From Branchinecta lynchi (taxonomy: Eukaryota > Arthropoda > Branchiopoda > Anostraca > Branchinectidae), in NCBI GenBank assembly GCA_023053575.1, contig JAKZAP010000009.1:17899869-17963868 (forward strand): a stretch of DNA of 64,000 nucleotides, read 5' to 3'. The translations under genes and the position numbers were made by a program. The notes below the pieces were generated by a model. That model saw only the letters and a program-made list of their open reading frames with translations, was not told the origin of the DNA and searched no databases. Numbering within the stretch: position 1 is the first letter of the stretch; each line of letters begins with the position of its first letter. Positions 32,601 through 43,449 of the stretch are shown piece after piece.

Positions 32601-35600
32601 GATTTTGAAGTTACAGACTAAACTGATTTTGGTATCTTGCGTACCCCTTTGGGTACGCGTACCACCGGCTGGGAACCACTGCTTTAGTGCATATAGTGAA
32701 ATATTGGAGTATGCACATTAGGGTTGTGGGCAGAGGCGCTACTAGCCAGAATGTTTAAGGACCATAATTTTTCTTAGTAACGAGACGAGGGACAGGGGTG
32801 GCCCGAAACACTCAGGCCGGGGGGAGGGGGGGGGGGACAGGGGCGTCGCAAGGGGGGGGGGGGTGCGGGGGGTGCAGCACCCCCCCCCCCACCTTTTTGA
32901 GATTCGGTAAAATTTGGGGCCGGAGGCCCAAAAGTTTACTAAAATTGTTCGGTATTTTTTCGATTTACGGGGATTCGGTAGTTATACAGACTCCTAAATA
33001 GGCTATATGTACAAATCTCTTCGGTATAATGATCGGGATTCGGTATAGTTGCTAGTATTCGTCAGTTATCACGAATTTGGTGAGAGAATTTACTAAAATC
33101 ATTTGGTAATTTTTCGATGCCGAAACTATTCGGTATATTTATGGAGATTCCGCAGTTGCACAGACTCCCGAATAAGCTATTGGTTCAGAATTATTCGGTG
33201 TCATGATTGGGATTCGGTAATTTATTAAGTGTAATTTCCAGGATTCGGAAGTTAACCACGAATCCTGACTTTGTTCCAGTTTCGAGAAAGTATACCGAAT
33301 ATGAATATTGTTCGGTAGTCTTTCGATACCGAAACAATTCGGTATACTAACCGGGATACGGTGGTTATACAGAATCCCGAACACGCTATCGGTCTAAACT
33401 TATTCGGTATAATAACTGAGATTCGGTAACTTATTCGTTGTAATTGCCAGGAACCGGAAGTTACCACGAACCTCGAAATTCAGAAGAGGTCGAGTGAAGC
33501 ACTGGTCGCAGACAAAAGGGATGATCTGTGATATCATCGATAGTCCTTACTTTTATTTTGGATCCCAAAAAGAAAATCTGATCATAAATATTTCGAAAAT
33601 TCCGCCTGCAGCACTTTTCGTAATGTCTATTTTGTGGAAGGGCGCGTCATTTGACGGGGGTTTTAAGCCAGTTTTAGGATTGAGATTTCGAAACATTAAA
33701 AGCTAGAATTTGAATGGAAATGAAATTTGGCAGGAAAAAGCAAAAAAAAATTTCGCCTGCGGCGCTCACTTTAGCTTATCATAGCTAGTATATTGACTAG
33801 ACTACAGTTGCTGCTGCAGTCTCGGTATTTCATCAACGGTAAATGATAGAATTTGTAAGAGAAGCAGTTAAATTTTAGCCTACAAAAACAAAACAAAATG
33901 GATTTAGAAAATTTTCGCCTGCGGCGCTCGATTTAATTTTCTGTTGGCTATAGTAGATAGTAGCTGTTACTGCAATCATGCCCGGCAACGTATTATCTAT
34001 GTGGGCTTCACCAAAACGCCGCCTAATAGTTGGCTTATCGTCGTTCATGCTGCCTTTTATTGTTACTCTTCCTACGTAATCGTTTCTGTTCCATAATTTA
34101 AAGCTCGAATTCTTAGTTCTAGGATTCGGTAAAATTTTTGAAAGATTCGGTAAAATTTTGGCTCTGCACCCCCCCACCGAAAATGCACTTGCGACGCCCC
34201 TGGGGGGGGGGGGGTGACCCCTCATTTCATTGACTTCTGGATTACAATATACAACTCGCATGTACCGACAAAAATGAACTGTTTCCGCAACATTCCCAAC
34301 AAACAAATAATAGAACCGGCATCAGCTGAAATTATTCTTGTAACCCAAATTTGTATATACAAGCAAGCGCCCCGGGCGAAACTTTTTTAATCTGCCTTTG
34401 TCTGGCAAGATTCAACTACTTACCATACAGATTCTAGCCTTTAATGGGTTTCAAATCTCAAAAGTTCCAAGTCTAATCGCCAAATAAATGACACACCATT
34501 CTTCTAAATAGAGAATACTAGGAAATGCGCCACAGGCGAAATTTTGTGAAACGTCGAGGAGCAGAGCGTTTTTGCGATCCCAGTGAAAAGTAAAGAATAG
34601 CTATGAAATCACAAATCTGTCCGTTGAAAAAAGCAGCAAAATAGTGACCATCGAAAATAAAGTAGACACAAAGCAGATTTGTTCTGAATTCATAGCAAAA
34701 AAAAAAGTAATTTTCACCTTAGGCTAAAGACATGCTTAGGCTACTCAAACAAAACGAGGAAAATAGGTTTGCCGGTGCGTTAAAACAAATAAAAAAAAAA
34801 CGGATTTACGGACGTATCAAACTTTTGGTCTTTGCCCGACAGGAGTTTAGAGATCCGGACTTGACTTTTTACATTTAAAAAGACTCCTACTCCGACATCA
34901 GGTTGATTTGATTGAACAATGTTTGTTCTGAATTGAAAAAAAAGAAAAAATTTGAATTTTGAATTTTTTTTTTTGAGGTTAGGTTTGTGCTCGAGCAGTC
35001 ATTACTTTGATGAATTTTTCATTTGTTTGAATGTTAGAAATTTGGAATATCTTCTCCATTTTGTTTGTTAGGGAAGGTATTACAAATGGAGGGAGGGGGT
35101 TGTTTATTTTTTGGTTTGGGGGCAAAGTATCTGTAGGGAAATGAAGAAATTTGTTGGAATTTTTTATTTTAAATTATTTGATTTAAGTGTTGTTTTCCAC
35201 TGTAGAGCTCGAGATGCCCTATGGAGGAAGGGCGTCTCAAAACAGAAAGAGAGAAATTGTAAGGTATTGTGTTTTTTTTATTATCTTTGTAGTTTATTTT
35301 GGATTTAACCTACAGATTTGGCTGCTTGAGGATTTAAAATAGTAAGATTAATTGATTGAATTGAATGGAAAAGTTTTTAATATTAGGTAGGATATGATGG
35401 GAAAAGGTTTGTATAGGATATGGGGTAGTACCTTTATAGAAAAAAGCAAATAATTAAAGTATTTTAGATTATATGAGAATGTTTGATAGGAAAAGGGAAA
35501 GTTTGAAAATTAAGGTATTTTTTTTTTTAGATTTTGGAAAATGTGAAAATAAAATTTGTTTGTTATGATGAAAGTGTAAGTGACGTTAAAGTAGGGTAAA

Positions 35601-38600
35601 CTGTTAGGTAGTTTTGGTATTAACGTCACTGAGTTGGAGGTGGAGACGTAGCTACTGTTTTAGTTCAACCTAAAACAGGAAAATTGAAAAAGAAGCTACG
35701 CGGGATTAAAAAAAAAAAAAAAAAGACTCCGATTGGCGGAGAGGAAGGTTGCGTTTTTCTGGTGTAGTTTCCACTGTAGTTTTGACGTACTTTCGTTTAA
35801 TTTGTATCCCGATACCGATTTGTTCATCCATTCGACACATTGTACTTTCGTAACTAAAACAAAAGTACGTCAAACTACAGTGAACCACATCCGAAAAGAA
35901 TGCAACTTTAAACTGGTTTGCAGAATTTTATCCTTTCTTTGTAAAAAAAAAAAAAAAGATTCATTGACGAAACAAACTTCCAGCTTTCGCCCGACAGAAA
36001 CACTATATCTTTCCCCAATGCAGCATATATAAAGCAAACCTGAAAGGTTTCTATCTGCCGCAAGCTTCATCTGCGACCTTACCACCAAATTAGGTCTCTC
36101 AATGTGCGACAGAAGATGCTATCCACAGCAATTGAAGAACTAGAGGTTCGCTTTCGAAATAACTTAACATAAAAAGAGATTGTTTTCGAGTTCTAGGAGT
36201 GTCCTGATACTTTCATATGAGAGACTGTGGAATTTGACGAAGGCTTTTCAGATGTGCTTTAACACTAGTATAGAAGCCAAAACTTACCTCCGACTTACTA
36301 TGAGCTATTCCAGCGAATTGCAGAACCCTTCCTATCCTGGAAAACGAATTTCGGGTGTATATTAGAATCTTCCTTGTCCTTTTCAAGCGTCCACCCCAAC
36401 CTCGCTTTGTAGAAATTTTTCTACTGTCCTCGGTACTTGTTTCGCGTATCTCCTGTAATTTGAATTCTAATGGCGTTTTAAAAAATTCTGTGCCTTCTTT
36501 CCCACTTGTAGTCAATGTTTGACCCACAATCCATGCACATAACCTTGTCTAAGGTTTATTCATGTTATCCAGTCAGACTTCACTTTAACAACTAAGCTAT
36601 TATGATTTCGACAGGCTAAAATCTGAAAGACATAAGTGAGACAGATACAAATTACATGCTAGTAAAACAGGTTTTAGAACAAGGTGAATTGCTACCATCA
36701 TCAATCATGTGTTTGATCTAACGGGGTTCCGAAACCTGGTTTAAACGACTCGCCTTGCGTTGGACTGGGACGGGTTTACGACAGAACCTGTGTAGTGCCA
36801 AAATTAACAAATTAATAACTCGGATTGTCTTTGACTAAAATGTGTGTCCGGGACTTCGACGAGGCTAATATAGACGACTGATACAACTTAGCAAAAAGTA
36901 CGGGGGTGAATACCCTCCCCATCCCCCCTTCGGCCTAGCCCTAACGAGGGAACTTTCAAAAGGGTAACACTTGTATCTTGAATTTGGACAGTGCATTTGC
37001 TTTTAGATGAGATTACATTACGTTTATTACAAACAAATACATACCACATAATCTGCATCAGCTGCAGGGAAAGTCCCGGGGGACTTGTCAAAATTCACAT
37101 CTATTTACCATTGAAAAATAAATACTACTTCTAGTGAAAAATAAATGCTACTACTAACACTACATTTCCAAAACAAATATTAAAAAACAAGATAGCTACA
37201 CTGAACTAGAAACTGTTGGTAGAGCAATGGACCACTTTAAATACCTTGGTAGCATTGTGAGGTTTGGGCTATAACTGAGCAACGCTTTGTGACAAATGTC
37301 CTGACGGAGAGAAGATGGAGATACTGTAATCACATCGCGCGGATGGCTGAGTGCAGACTTCCCAACGACGCTTGGTGCTGGAAACCTTCTGGCACTTGCA
37401 AAGGGTAGGCAGTGCTCCACACTTGGCAGAAACATCGAGAAGGAAGCCAAGTAAGGTCGGACCACGATGACCGAACCAGACCCTAGGTCATCCGTGGGTT
37501 TGGGCCCCTTTTCATGAATCAAAATTGTAAAAGCGCCAGCACATTAGCACACAGGGTTCTGGGTCGAGTCACACTGGTCAGATCTCAGTATATTTCGGTA
37601 ACGTAAATGACGGTGCAATGTAGTTGGTCAGACCTGGGTCCTGGATGGTAATGAACAAAGCAACACGGCTACCAAGCGTAGCCTGGTTTCCCAGCAATTT
37701 ACACCGGCCGCTTGGCCTCTCGTTTCCCCTGGCACCCCCAGCCCAGGCCTAATCGGCCGAGGGCTAAAAATGGCACTGGACCGAAAAATGCTGCCCAAGA
37801 TAGAGTCACCTGGAGGTCAGAAGTTGTCGCCTTATGCGCGACCAGGACCTAAGTAAGTAAAAAGTAGAAAAATTTAATTTAATTCCAGTGAAATTATTTG
37901 TCTTGCAGCTATTGGCAGCCGACACCAATCCATACCAACGAGAGAAACAAGTTTGCCTGCTTTGCAAGTACAAGATCGAACCGGACTACAAAAACGTTCG
38001 CTTTTTGTCGCAGTTCGTGTCCCCATTCACAGGAACCATTTATGGGAAACACATAACCGGACTTTGTGAGGAGCAGCAGCAAAGGATAGTGAAGGCAATC
38101 CTCCAGTCTAGGCGAATGGGTATGTTCAACTCAAATTTTTTTCTTCAAATTTTTGCCCGAGTCAGTATTGTTTTTTTTGTACTTTTTTTTTTGTACTGAC
38201 ATCCCCGACCCGACTCTATCCAACTGTCAAGTTTCATTTGTGTCCGATGCCCCGTTCGAAATGGCTAACCCGCAAAATGCCCACGATCATAATGCCCACG
38301 ACTCAAAACGCCCACTAAAAATGCCAACAACTGAAAATGGCCACGGTTTAAAATGCTCACGACTCAATATCAGGGTTGCCACATGTCGCACGATAGTGTG
38401 AATTGTCACTCTATTTTGTCTTTGTCACTCTTATCCTACGTAGGACATAAAATCACTCTATTTTAGAAAATTACCAATGTGTCATTTTTACAGTAGGGAT
38501 TCAGACCAGAACTGACTATTTCAGGGTTTTTTTTCATGAAAGTAATGTGTCATTTTTAAATAGGCTATTCCGACCAAAAGTGAACATTTCATGAAAATAA

Positions 38601-41144
38601 ATTTCACTCCAGGTTTACTCTCTGTTTTGGGCCAATAGTCACTCTCTAAATATTTTTGATGGGGCAACCCTGCCGAATATGCCCACTATCAAAAATGCTC
38701 ACCACTGGATTATTTGAGCTTTTCAGTCCGTAAATTACTTTTCTCGACGATTGGTCGATTTGGTCGTTAGTGACAAACAAACATTCATGAAACAAAAAAA
38801 AAACTTATTATATATAACGACCACATTGAACAAGGAGAAAGTAATATTCTTTTAAACTAAACTATTCAACCAAGCAACTTTCTTCTGTTCCTTAAACAAA
38901 CTATTATTCAGTACTTCAAATACCCCTAACTCCTCCCCCTAAACAAAAAATCAAGGCTTCCTCAGTTTATCTGACATGATTGCGGAAAGGCAATTCGTTC
39001 CTCTGATAAGATTTAGTAATGCCACCTTTTTTGAAAACTTCTACAGGATTATTATTATGAATAATTATGATGACAAAAATATATTTAACCATAAAAGCTA
39101 AAAGTTTGTCGCTATAGCACTGGTACCGGTAAGGTGGCACCTGAAGACATTCCTTTCCTCCAATCTATCTATTGGTTAACAGTGAGCCTGTTCCACCCTA
39201 CTTACCGCAGTTACTACGCTTGACGTCACGAATTCTGACTTCTTGCCGTCAAGGCTAGAACGATTTTTCTATTTTCCGGCAGAATAGCATGCCACCGCGA
39301 ATCCGTCCAGTCACGTTACAGAGATGTGTAGTTACCACGCTTACTACGCTCCCAATGTTGGTAAGCAAATAGTTCCTATTAGTTACTATTTCGAGAAGGT
39401 TGGAACTGTCAGCGTAGTAACTTTTACGAGGCTGGAACAAAAATAGTAACTAATAGTTACTATTGTTAGAAGGGTGGAACACGCTCACTGTATACCTAGG
39501 ACCTAGTTAATAACAACGTTTATTTCCCGAATAGCTCATATAATTACTCGCTAGCGTCGGATCGTCACACAATTCTTAACACGGCTAAAACTATGACCCT
39601 TTCAAGTGTTATGACCTTTTCAAGTGTTAGGTTGGCGAAAAGACCCGCAAAAGGAGTTGTTTGGAGTTTGACGCGTTCGACCAAAAGGTCATACGCGTTC
39701 GTATCACTCGTTTTTGCAGAGCTTTATATCCACTGACTTACTTGGGTATCACTCCAATATTTTCACTTATTTTCTTCTTATGTATATCACTTGTCTTGCT
39801 GGTTGGTTGGGGTTGTGTCGCTGTGGCAGATACCTGCGTCATAGAAACCAATATATCAAAACATGCACTTCTTCATGGCCGTGTCAATTCATAAAACGAA
39901 AATTACAACACTAAAATACAACGAAACACATATTATTTCTCATCTTTTCCAGGGTATACTTTTGTCCCCTTACCTTTTTATCCCATCTCTATAATGGTGT
40001 ATTTTCTCCCTTATTTTTTTTCGGCCAAGTGCCATATAGCGATCGCAATTTCTGTCGGTCCGGGTTTTGCTATTTTGGGCACTTCCACATAAGCTAGGGC
40101 GATGAAACTTGGCAGGCATATCAGGGACCCCAAATGATTAAGTTGGAAATAGTCACTTCCCCGATCCGAGCAGCGTGGGGGGAGTGGAGGGAGGAGGAAT
40201 CCGGAATCTTGAGGTATTTATAATTCTTGAACGGGTGATCGGATCTTAATGAAACTTGGTATTTGGAAAGACCTCGTGTCTCGGACGATCTACATAAAAT
40301 CTGGCCCGGATCCGGTGACTTCGGGGGAGGGGAACCGGAAATCTTGGGAATTGCTTTAGAGTGGAGGGATCAGGATGAAACTTGGTGGGAAGAGCAAGCA
40401 CAAGTCCTAGATACATCACTGACATAACCGGAAGGATTCGAGCAATATGGGGGGAGTTGGGGGGGGGATTTCTGATTAAACCTGAGTTCGGTACTTCCTG
40501 ATGCACTAGGACGATGCAACTGGGCTGGGATATCAGGGACTTGAATAAACCGACTTGACAATAGTCGTTTGCATGATCCGATCATCATGGGGGGAGTGGC
40601 CGGTGGGGGAATCCGAAATCTTGAGGTATTTATAACTCTTGAACGGGTGATCGGATCTTAATGAAACTTGGTATTTGGAAAGAGCTCGTGTCTCAGACGA
40701 TCCACATAAAATCCGAACAGGATCCGGTGACTTCGGGGGGGGGTTGGAGAGGGGAACCGAAAATCTTGGGAAACGCTTAGAGTGGAGGGACCAGGATGAA
40801 ACTTGGTGGGAAGAGCAAGCACAAATCCTACATACATCATTGTCGTGAAATTAGATACCTTATTTCTAGGTCTAATCCTAGGGGGGGGGGGCTGAAGGAG
40901 GGATTTTGTGACATTCTCATCTACTTTCTTGTACCACCTACTCGTAACAAGTGCCATATGAGCTCGTAGCTCTTTTTTTTTTACTTTCTCTTTCATAAAG
41001 GAGTTCCCATTAATTATTTTTTTTGCATAATTTAATCTTTTTCTTCTTGCAGGGCTCATGCCAGAGAAAAGGAAACACGTAGAATATATTCGAGATCCTC
41101 AGCTGTTTGATGGGAACCGGCCCATTAGACCTCATAGATTTTAA
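29593..41144 (+). CDS. MRPS18C: Mitochondrial small-subunit ribosomal protein bS18m (MRPS18C type), first exon missing
   Basis: Exons 29593-29663, 31771-31880, 37909-38119 and 41053-41144 join with matching phases (1, 0, 1) and GT/AG borders into an open frame of about 160 residues ending TAA. The body reads NPYQREKQVCLLCKYKIEPD, YKNVRFLSQFVSPFTG and IYGKHITGLCEEQQQRI, then RMGLMPEKRKHVEYIRDPQ across the last junction. This is the S18 domain of the MRPS18C lineage, including the conserved FVSPFTG..YG.HITGLC block. The protein binds 12S rRNA in the mitoribosomal small subunit. The N-terminal exon (FLRRASSAHPNTG) looks like a mitochondrial presequence. The ATG exon is not certain. The introns hold retroelements, hAT elements and a large repeat-rich 6-kb stretch. 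Confidence 0.85.
29704..29990 (+). pseudogene. Non-LTR retrotransposon ORF2 fragment (thumb region)
   Basis: The translation reads KIKLLGVTINLDLKWEAHC, then, after a small frame change, LKQANARIQNLTLLSKM and LLRVYTSYIRPTLEYAAPVW. The KxLGVxID...W and YxSxIRPxLEYAxPVW motifs are those of jockey/CR1-type ORF2 proteins. A TCTA-repeat tail at 30300-30328 probably marks its 3' end. Confidence 0.75.
29991..30331 (+). other. 3' region and TCTA microsatellite tail of the 29.7 kb retroelement fragment
   Basis: Non-coding sequence ends with ACAATAAACTTTC followed by TCTATCTATC units. The same kind of end (ATCT units after AATATTAAATAT) occurs at 63660-63685. Confidence 0.55.
30632..31595 (+). repeat. 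Repeat L, copy 1 (TTTTGGGATCCCAAAA ends, CCGT-rich start, diverged tandem interior)
   Basis: It begins at TTTTGGGATCCCAAAACGTA, passes through TTGTCCGTCTGTACGTCCGT and TTTTGATGAAACTTGGTG, then several diverged units with TTAGGGGTAAGAAGAYATGC, and ends GGGATCCCATCGGAACCTTT-GGTCTTG. The inverted copy with a longer array is at 52320-53720, and a fragment is at 42780-43128. Confidence 0.8.
31771..31880 (+). CDS. MRPS18C: MRPS18C, linker exon
   Basis: Acceptor TTATTTTTAG, donor GAG before GTTAGC. It encodes VPLRAVVSTPRVPPQGHVAR and QTSSNPSLQTNEEEPE. Low conservation is expected here. The support is frame and phase agreement on both sides. Confidence 0.65.
31936..32681. mobile_element. hAT-type element with CAGTGGTTCCCAACC ends
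   Basis: The ends are CAGTGGTTCCCAACC and GGCTGGGAACCACTG. A perfect 8-bp target duplication CTTTAGTG flanks it (31928-31935 and 32682-32689). At 746 bp it has no transposase frame, so it is non-autonomous. It lies in the intron directly after the MRPS18C linker exon. Confidence 0.9.
32838..34202. mobile_element. hAT-like element with CAGGGGCGTCGCAAG ends and an ATTCGGTA-rich interior
   Basis: The left end CAGGGGCGTCGCAAG is mirrored by CTTGCGACGCCCCTG. Subterminal G/C runs with TGCAG/CTGCA follow. From about 32900 to 33470 the motif ATTCGGTA or its close variants recurs many times, and CGCCTGCGGCGCTC-type units recur at 33600-33930. It is inserted in a G-homopolymer, so the target duplication cannot be read. 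Confidence 0.75.
34203..35747. other. AT-rich part of MRPS18C intron
   Basis: Long A and T runs, no convincing exon. A motif CAAGATTCAACTACTT / TTTAATGGGTTTCAAATC near 34410 resembles units at 61780-61970, so part of it is an old repeat. Confidence 0.4.
35748..35906. mobile_element. Small foldback with GTTGCGTTTTTC ends
   Basis: The left arm GTTGCGTTTTTCTGGTGTAG and CACTGTAGTTTTGACGTACT pair with the right arm ending GAAAAGAATGCAAC. It shares the terminal GTTGCGTTTTT with families A-C but has another interior. The target duplication is not evident. Confidence 0.55.
35907..37194. other. Intron sequence without a recognised feature
   Basis: No repeat seen elsewhere in the window and no exon I can support. 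Confidence 0.4.
37195..37520 (+). pseudogene. RTE-like retrotransposon ORF2 remnant
   Basis: The translation around 37205-37255 gives TVGRAMDHFKYLGSIV and around 37290-37390 gives LTERRWRYCNHIARMAECRL-PNDAWCWKP. The RRWRWxGHxxRM motif is characteristic of the C-terminal end of many ORF2 proteins, especially RTE-type. Several frame breaks. It lies about 400 bases upstream of the MRPS18C core exon. Confidence 0.65.
37909..38119 (+). CDS. MRPS18C: MRPS18C, core S18 domain exon
   Basis: Acceptor TTGTCTTGCAG, donor ATGG before GTATGT. It holds the CLLC pair, DYKNV, LLSQF-like FLSQFVSPFTG and HITGLC motifs. This is the most clearly recognisable exon of the gene. Confidence 0.9.
38255..38370 (+). 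repeat. Minisatellite AAATGCCCACGACTCAAAA
   Basis: About six degenerate units with consensus AAAATGCCCACGACTC. The array is split by the hAT-like MITE and continues for two units at 38681-38710. Confidence 0.65.
38371..38672 (+). mobile_element. hAT-like MITE, CAGGGTTGCCAC ends, copy 3
   Basis: The ends are CAGGGTTGCCACATG and GGGGCAACCCTG, with flanking 8-mers CTCAATAT and CCGAATAT. The interior is close to 25010-25304. It is inserted in the AAATGCCCAC minisatellite. Confidence 0.85.
38711..39179. other. Spacer without a recognised feature
   Basis: AT-rich intron DNA of the MRPS18C gene; nothing recognised. Confidence 0.4.
39180..39490. mobile_element. Inverted-repeat MITE with GAGCGTGTTCCACCC ends (family I), copy 1
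   Basis: The ends are CAGTGAGCCTGTTCCACCC and GGGTGGAACACGCTCACTG. Inner arms carry TTACTACGC...GACGTCACGAATTCTG. A second copy in the other orientation is at 45784-46079. Confidence 0.8.
40080..40850. repeat. Tandem repeat, unit about 410 bp, with GATGAAACTTGG motifs
   Basis: Two long units start at about 40199 and 40610 (AATCCGRAATCTTGAGGTAT, then ACGGGTGATCGGATCTTAAT). Each contains several GATGAAACTTGG submotifs. Wording such as GATGAAACTTGG is also present in repeat L. Confidence 0.7.
41053..41144 (+). CDS. MRPS18C: MRPS18C, last exon
   Basis: Acceptor CTTCTTGCAG. It encodes LMPEKRKHVEYIRDPQLFDG and NRPIRPHRF, then TAA. The G-(L/F)-M-P junction with the previous exon is typical of MRPS18C. 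Confidence 0.85.
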
Positions 41145-41340
41145 AGTTTGTTTGAAATTTTGTTTTTACATATGCAGAAAAAATCAGCGACAAAGCGACG
41201 ATGCTTCTCTTTCCTTTTAGTTCAGTCGCCTTCCAAGACCCGTTGGCAGAAATGGAATTATAAACTAAACAAAAACCACTAACAGAACAGAAGGGATTTA
41301 AAACATACATTAGTTGCGTTTTTTATCCGAATTCTCCTCG

Positions 41341-41514
41341 AGGGGCTGCCCACTCTCAAAATCGGTGTACACCGGGTGGCGCGCGTGGTGGAAGGGTGGC
41401 GCGCGCGGCGGGAAATAGCTATTTTTTAGCAAGAGGCGGGTGGGTGGTTGAAGAGTGGCGCATGGATGGCGCAACATGGTGTACACCAAGTGTTCGGAGA
41501 GTGGGCAGCCCCTC
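41341..41514. mobile_element. Foldback MITE with GGGGCTGCCCACTCTC ends
   Basis: The left end GGGGCTGCCCACTCTC is mirrored by GAGAGTGGGCAGCCCC. Inner arms GGTGTACACC pair as well, around GGCGCGCG tracts. Nested in family A copy 3; the CTCG on either side may be the target duplication. Confidence 0.75.
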
Positions 41515-41628
41515 GTTTCTCCTATTTCGCGCTATGGACTATTCAAATGAAACGAATTCTCCAAACGGGGAAAGCCTCGCGATTCTGCAGAATCGAGAAG
41601 TTGCTCCGATAGTGAATTCTCGAGTCTC

Positions 41629-41876
41629 TTTTTTTTTTATAAGTAGTGAACTGATAGACAAAAATGCTCCTCAGCCGGGATTTGAACCCAGGACCCTCTG
41701 CTTACAAGGCAGTCGCTATACCATCCGAGCTACTGAGGGACTTGTGAACCGAGTTCACAAACCACTATAATAGTCTGGTAGAAGCCGGCCTTAGGAACAG
41801 TGATCCCGCCCGAAGGCAAATGGTTTATTGGTCACGGTACAAGTCCTTTGTGTAAAGTGCCATCTGTGTATTATTA
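41629..41876 (-). mobile_element. Retroposed tRNA-containing unit (SINE-like)
   Basis: A poly-T at 41629-41639 is a poly-A tail on the minus strand. The unit is flanked by an 11-bp duplication TCTCGASTCTC (41618-41628 and 41877-41887) of family A sequence. The tRNA-like part is near the 3' end, not at the 5' end as in ordinary SINEs. Confidence 0.65.
41666..41740 (-). tRNA. tRNA-Thr(UGU)-like sequence, probably retroposed
   Basis: On the minus strand an acceptor stem CCCTCAG/CTGAGGA, an A box TAGCTCGGATGG, an anticodon loop CTTGTAA (anticodon TGT), a T arm CTGGG-TTCAAAT-CCCGG and a B box GGTTCAAATCC can be folded. The first acceptor pair and one anticodon-stem pair are mismatched. With its poly-A tail and target duplication it is more likely a SINE-type pseudogene than a working tRNA gene. 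Confidence 0.55.
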
Positions 41877-42135
41877 TCTCGACTCTCCTCTCTGCGTTCT
41901 CCTCCCTGATTGGTCAATAGAGTGCGGGTGTTCAATATGCATAAACATGTATACCGGGTTGCGGACGAGCTGCGCAATTAGTGTTTTTGTCAAAAGCGAG
42001 AATGGAGAAGCCAGAGGAGCAAAAACATTAATTTGTACGACAATAGAGAACAGAAGCGAGAATTCAGAACGGAGAATTCGGATCAAAAACGCAACTGTTG
42101 ACTGGTTCTTTATATGAAACGTTACAGTTGGCCTA

Positions 42136-42305
42136 AACTGTAAAAAAAAAGTCTTGCAGTATTTGCTACTGGGATTAATCTTGTCTCTAAAAAGATAATA
42201 TTATCTCTTTTTCGGATTAATCTTATCTCAGTAGAGATAAGATTAATCCCAGTAGCAAATACTGTAGTTAACTTTAATCCTTACTCGGAGAAGCTTTTTA
42301 CAGTG
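42136..42305. mobile_element. CACTGTAAAA MITE (family E), copy 2
   Basis: The ends AACTGTAAAAA and TTTTTACAGTG are flanked by TA. The interior GGGATTAATCTTATCTC palindrome matches 14316-14482 in reverse. Confidence 0.8.
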
Positions 42306-42576
42306 TATGGACCCGGACAGGCCTGTAGGCCACAGGTAAACGCGAGGGGTTGCTCTCTTGTTGGGCCCCACCATACACGTCTCAGTGGGCACAGGGCACT
42401 TACTGTACAGCCATTTTGGGAGTTAGTAACCCCTTTGGTAAGCACAATTTCTGTTCAAACAAATTAACCAAACACTAGAGTAAATGAAGCATTGGACTTG
42501 TCAGTGGCATGCAGTAGGCGGTGCTTAGCTCGTTCAGTAATTTGTATGGCACTTCAGCATTCGGCTAAAGTTCCGT

Positions 42577-42790
42577 TTAAAGGACCTATATTACCTATAA
42601 TACTAAGCAACCTATTTCCGTAATCACTCCATATATTTCTAAACCCGGAGACCCCAATTTCGTACAGTAGATTCTAACCCCTCTAACAAAACCCCGCTGA
42701 TTTTCTCACTTCCCGTGTTTTGCTACCTTCGATGTGTATCACGCTGTCGACGGTTGTCTGCGAGAAGTGTTTCCATCAGAAACAAGACCA
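42577..42790. mobile_element. Repeat K, copy 2 (3' end replaced by repeat L fragment)
   Basis: It starts AAAGGACCTATATTACC and runs through AATCACTCCATATATTT to GAGAAGTGTTTCCATCAGAA, where a fragment of repeat L (AACAAGACCAAAGGTTTCGA, 42782-43128) takes over. Confidence 0.7.
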
Positions 42791-43248
42791 AAGGTTTCGA
42801 TGGGATCCCAAAATTCTAATATTTGATTCAGACAATCGGGTCTTGTCTTCGTCAGATCCAGTCTTGGACAGGCTAATCATCAGAGAAAACCAAGTTCAGA
42901 TATACCTCTATTAGCTATATCTATTTTGACGATGCTGACCGAGACTTCCTGCTTTACTTCTGCCAAGTTTCCGGTTTCGTCCGATTTCCGAGCGAACTAC
43001 TAGTCCAGCAAAAAATGAAAACTCAGAAACAAATCCAGCGTATCTCCTTATCCCTATAAAGAACATCTAATCAACTTTCAAAAAAAAAAGTCCGGCTACA
43101 ACCGGATTCCGGAGTCCAGAAGGGTCGAAATAAAATCACAGCCGACTATCCGTTTATCACCATCGATTGAGGTTCGTAGTCAACTTAGTCTGAAGGAATG
43201 CTAGAACTCAATGTGTTAACACAAAAAATGTACAACAGAGGAAATTGT

Positions 43249-43449
43249 TTATGATTCGTCGTCACTTTCTTCATCCATCTTTGCTGCATCGAGCAGTACG
43301 CCATCTATTCCAACATGTCCACAAAGTTGAGTCACTGTGATTCGCTTATCCGGGTTTCTTTATCTCGCTGTCGCATCGAGTTCTCTCAGCGCTGCTTTCC
43401 CAGCTGCCTGCCATCTGTCAGATAGAGCTTCAAAGCCCTGAACGTCGTT
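43249..43449 (-). pseudogene. Duplicate of the SFR1-like last exon, with an internal stop
   Basis: This is the same 201-base length and same TTCTAG acceptor as the exon at 43975-44175. The translation DVQGFEALSDRWQAAGKAAL and ITVTQLCGHVGIDGVLLDAA is clearly related, but a TAA interrupts it in the middle (…TAR-stop). The flanking 3' sequence (CGGTCCAGAGTG, CCGGATTTTACCGCCATC) is duplicated too. It is a decayed segmental duplicate lying downstream of the working exon. Confidence 0.75.

Larger units (their letters stand above)
41313..42095. mobile_element. Family A MITE, copy 3, carrying two nested insertions
   Basis: The ends GTTGCGTTTTTTATCCGAAT and ATTCGGATCAAAAACGCAAC match copies at 12379 and 22264. 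Inside are a GGGGCTGCCCACTCTC foldback (41341-41514) and a tRNA-like retroposed unit (41629-41876). Removing both restores the family A layout. Confidence 0.8.

Noticed and set aside
35706..36088. Plus- and minus-strand frames near 35.8 kb
   Set aside because: They overlap a foldback with palindromic arms and A/T homopolymers, which create mirrored frames on both strands.
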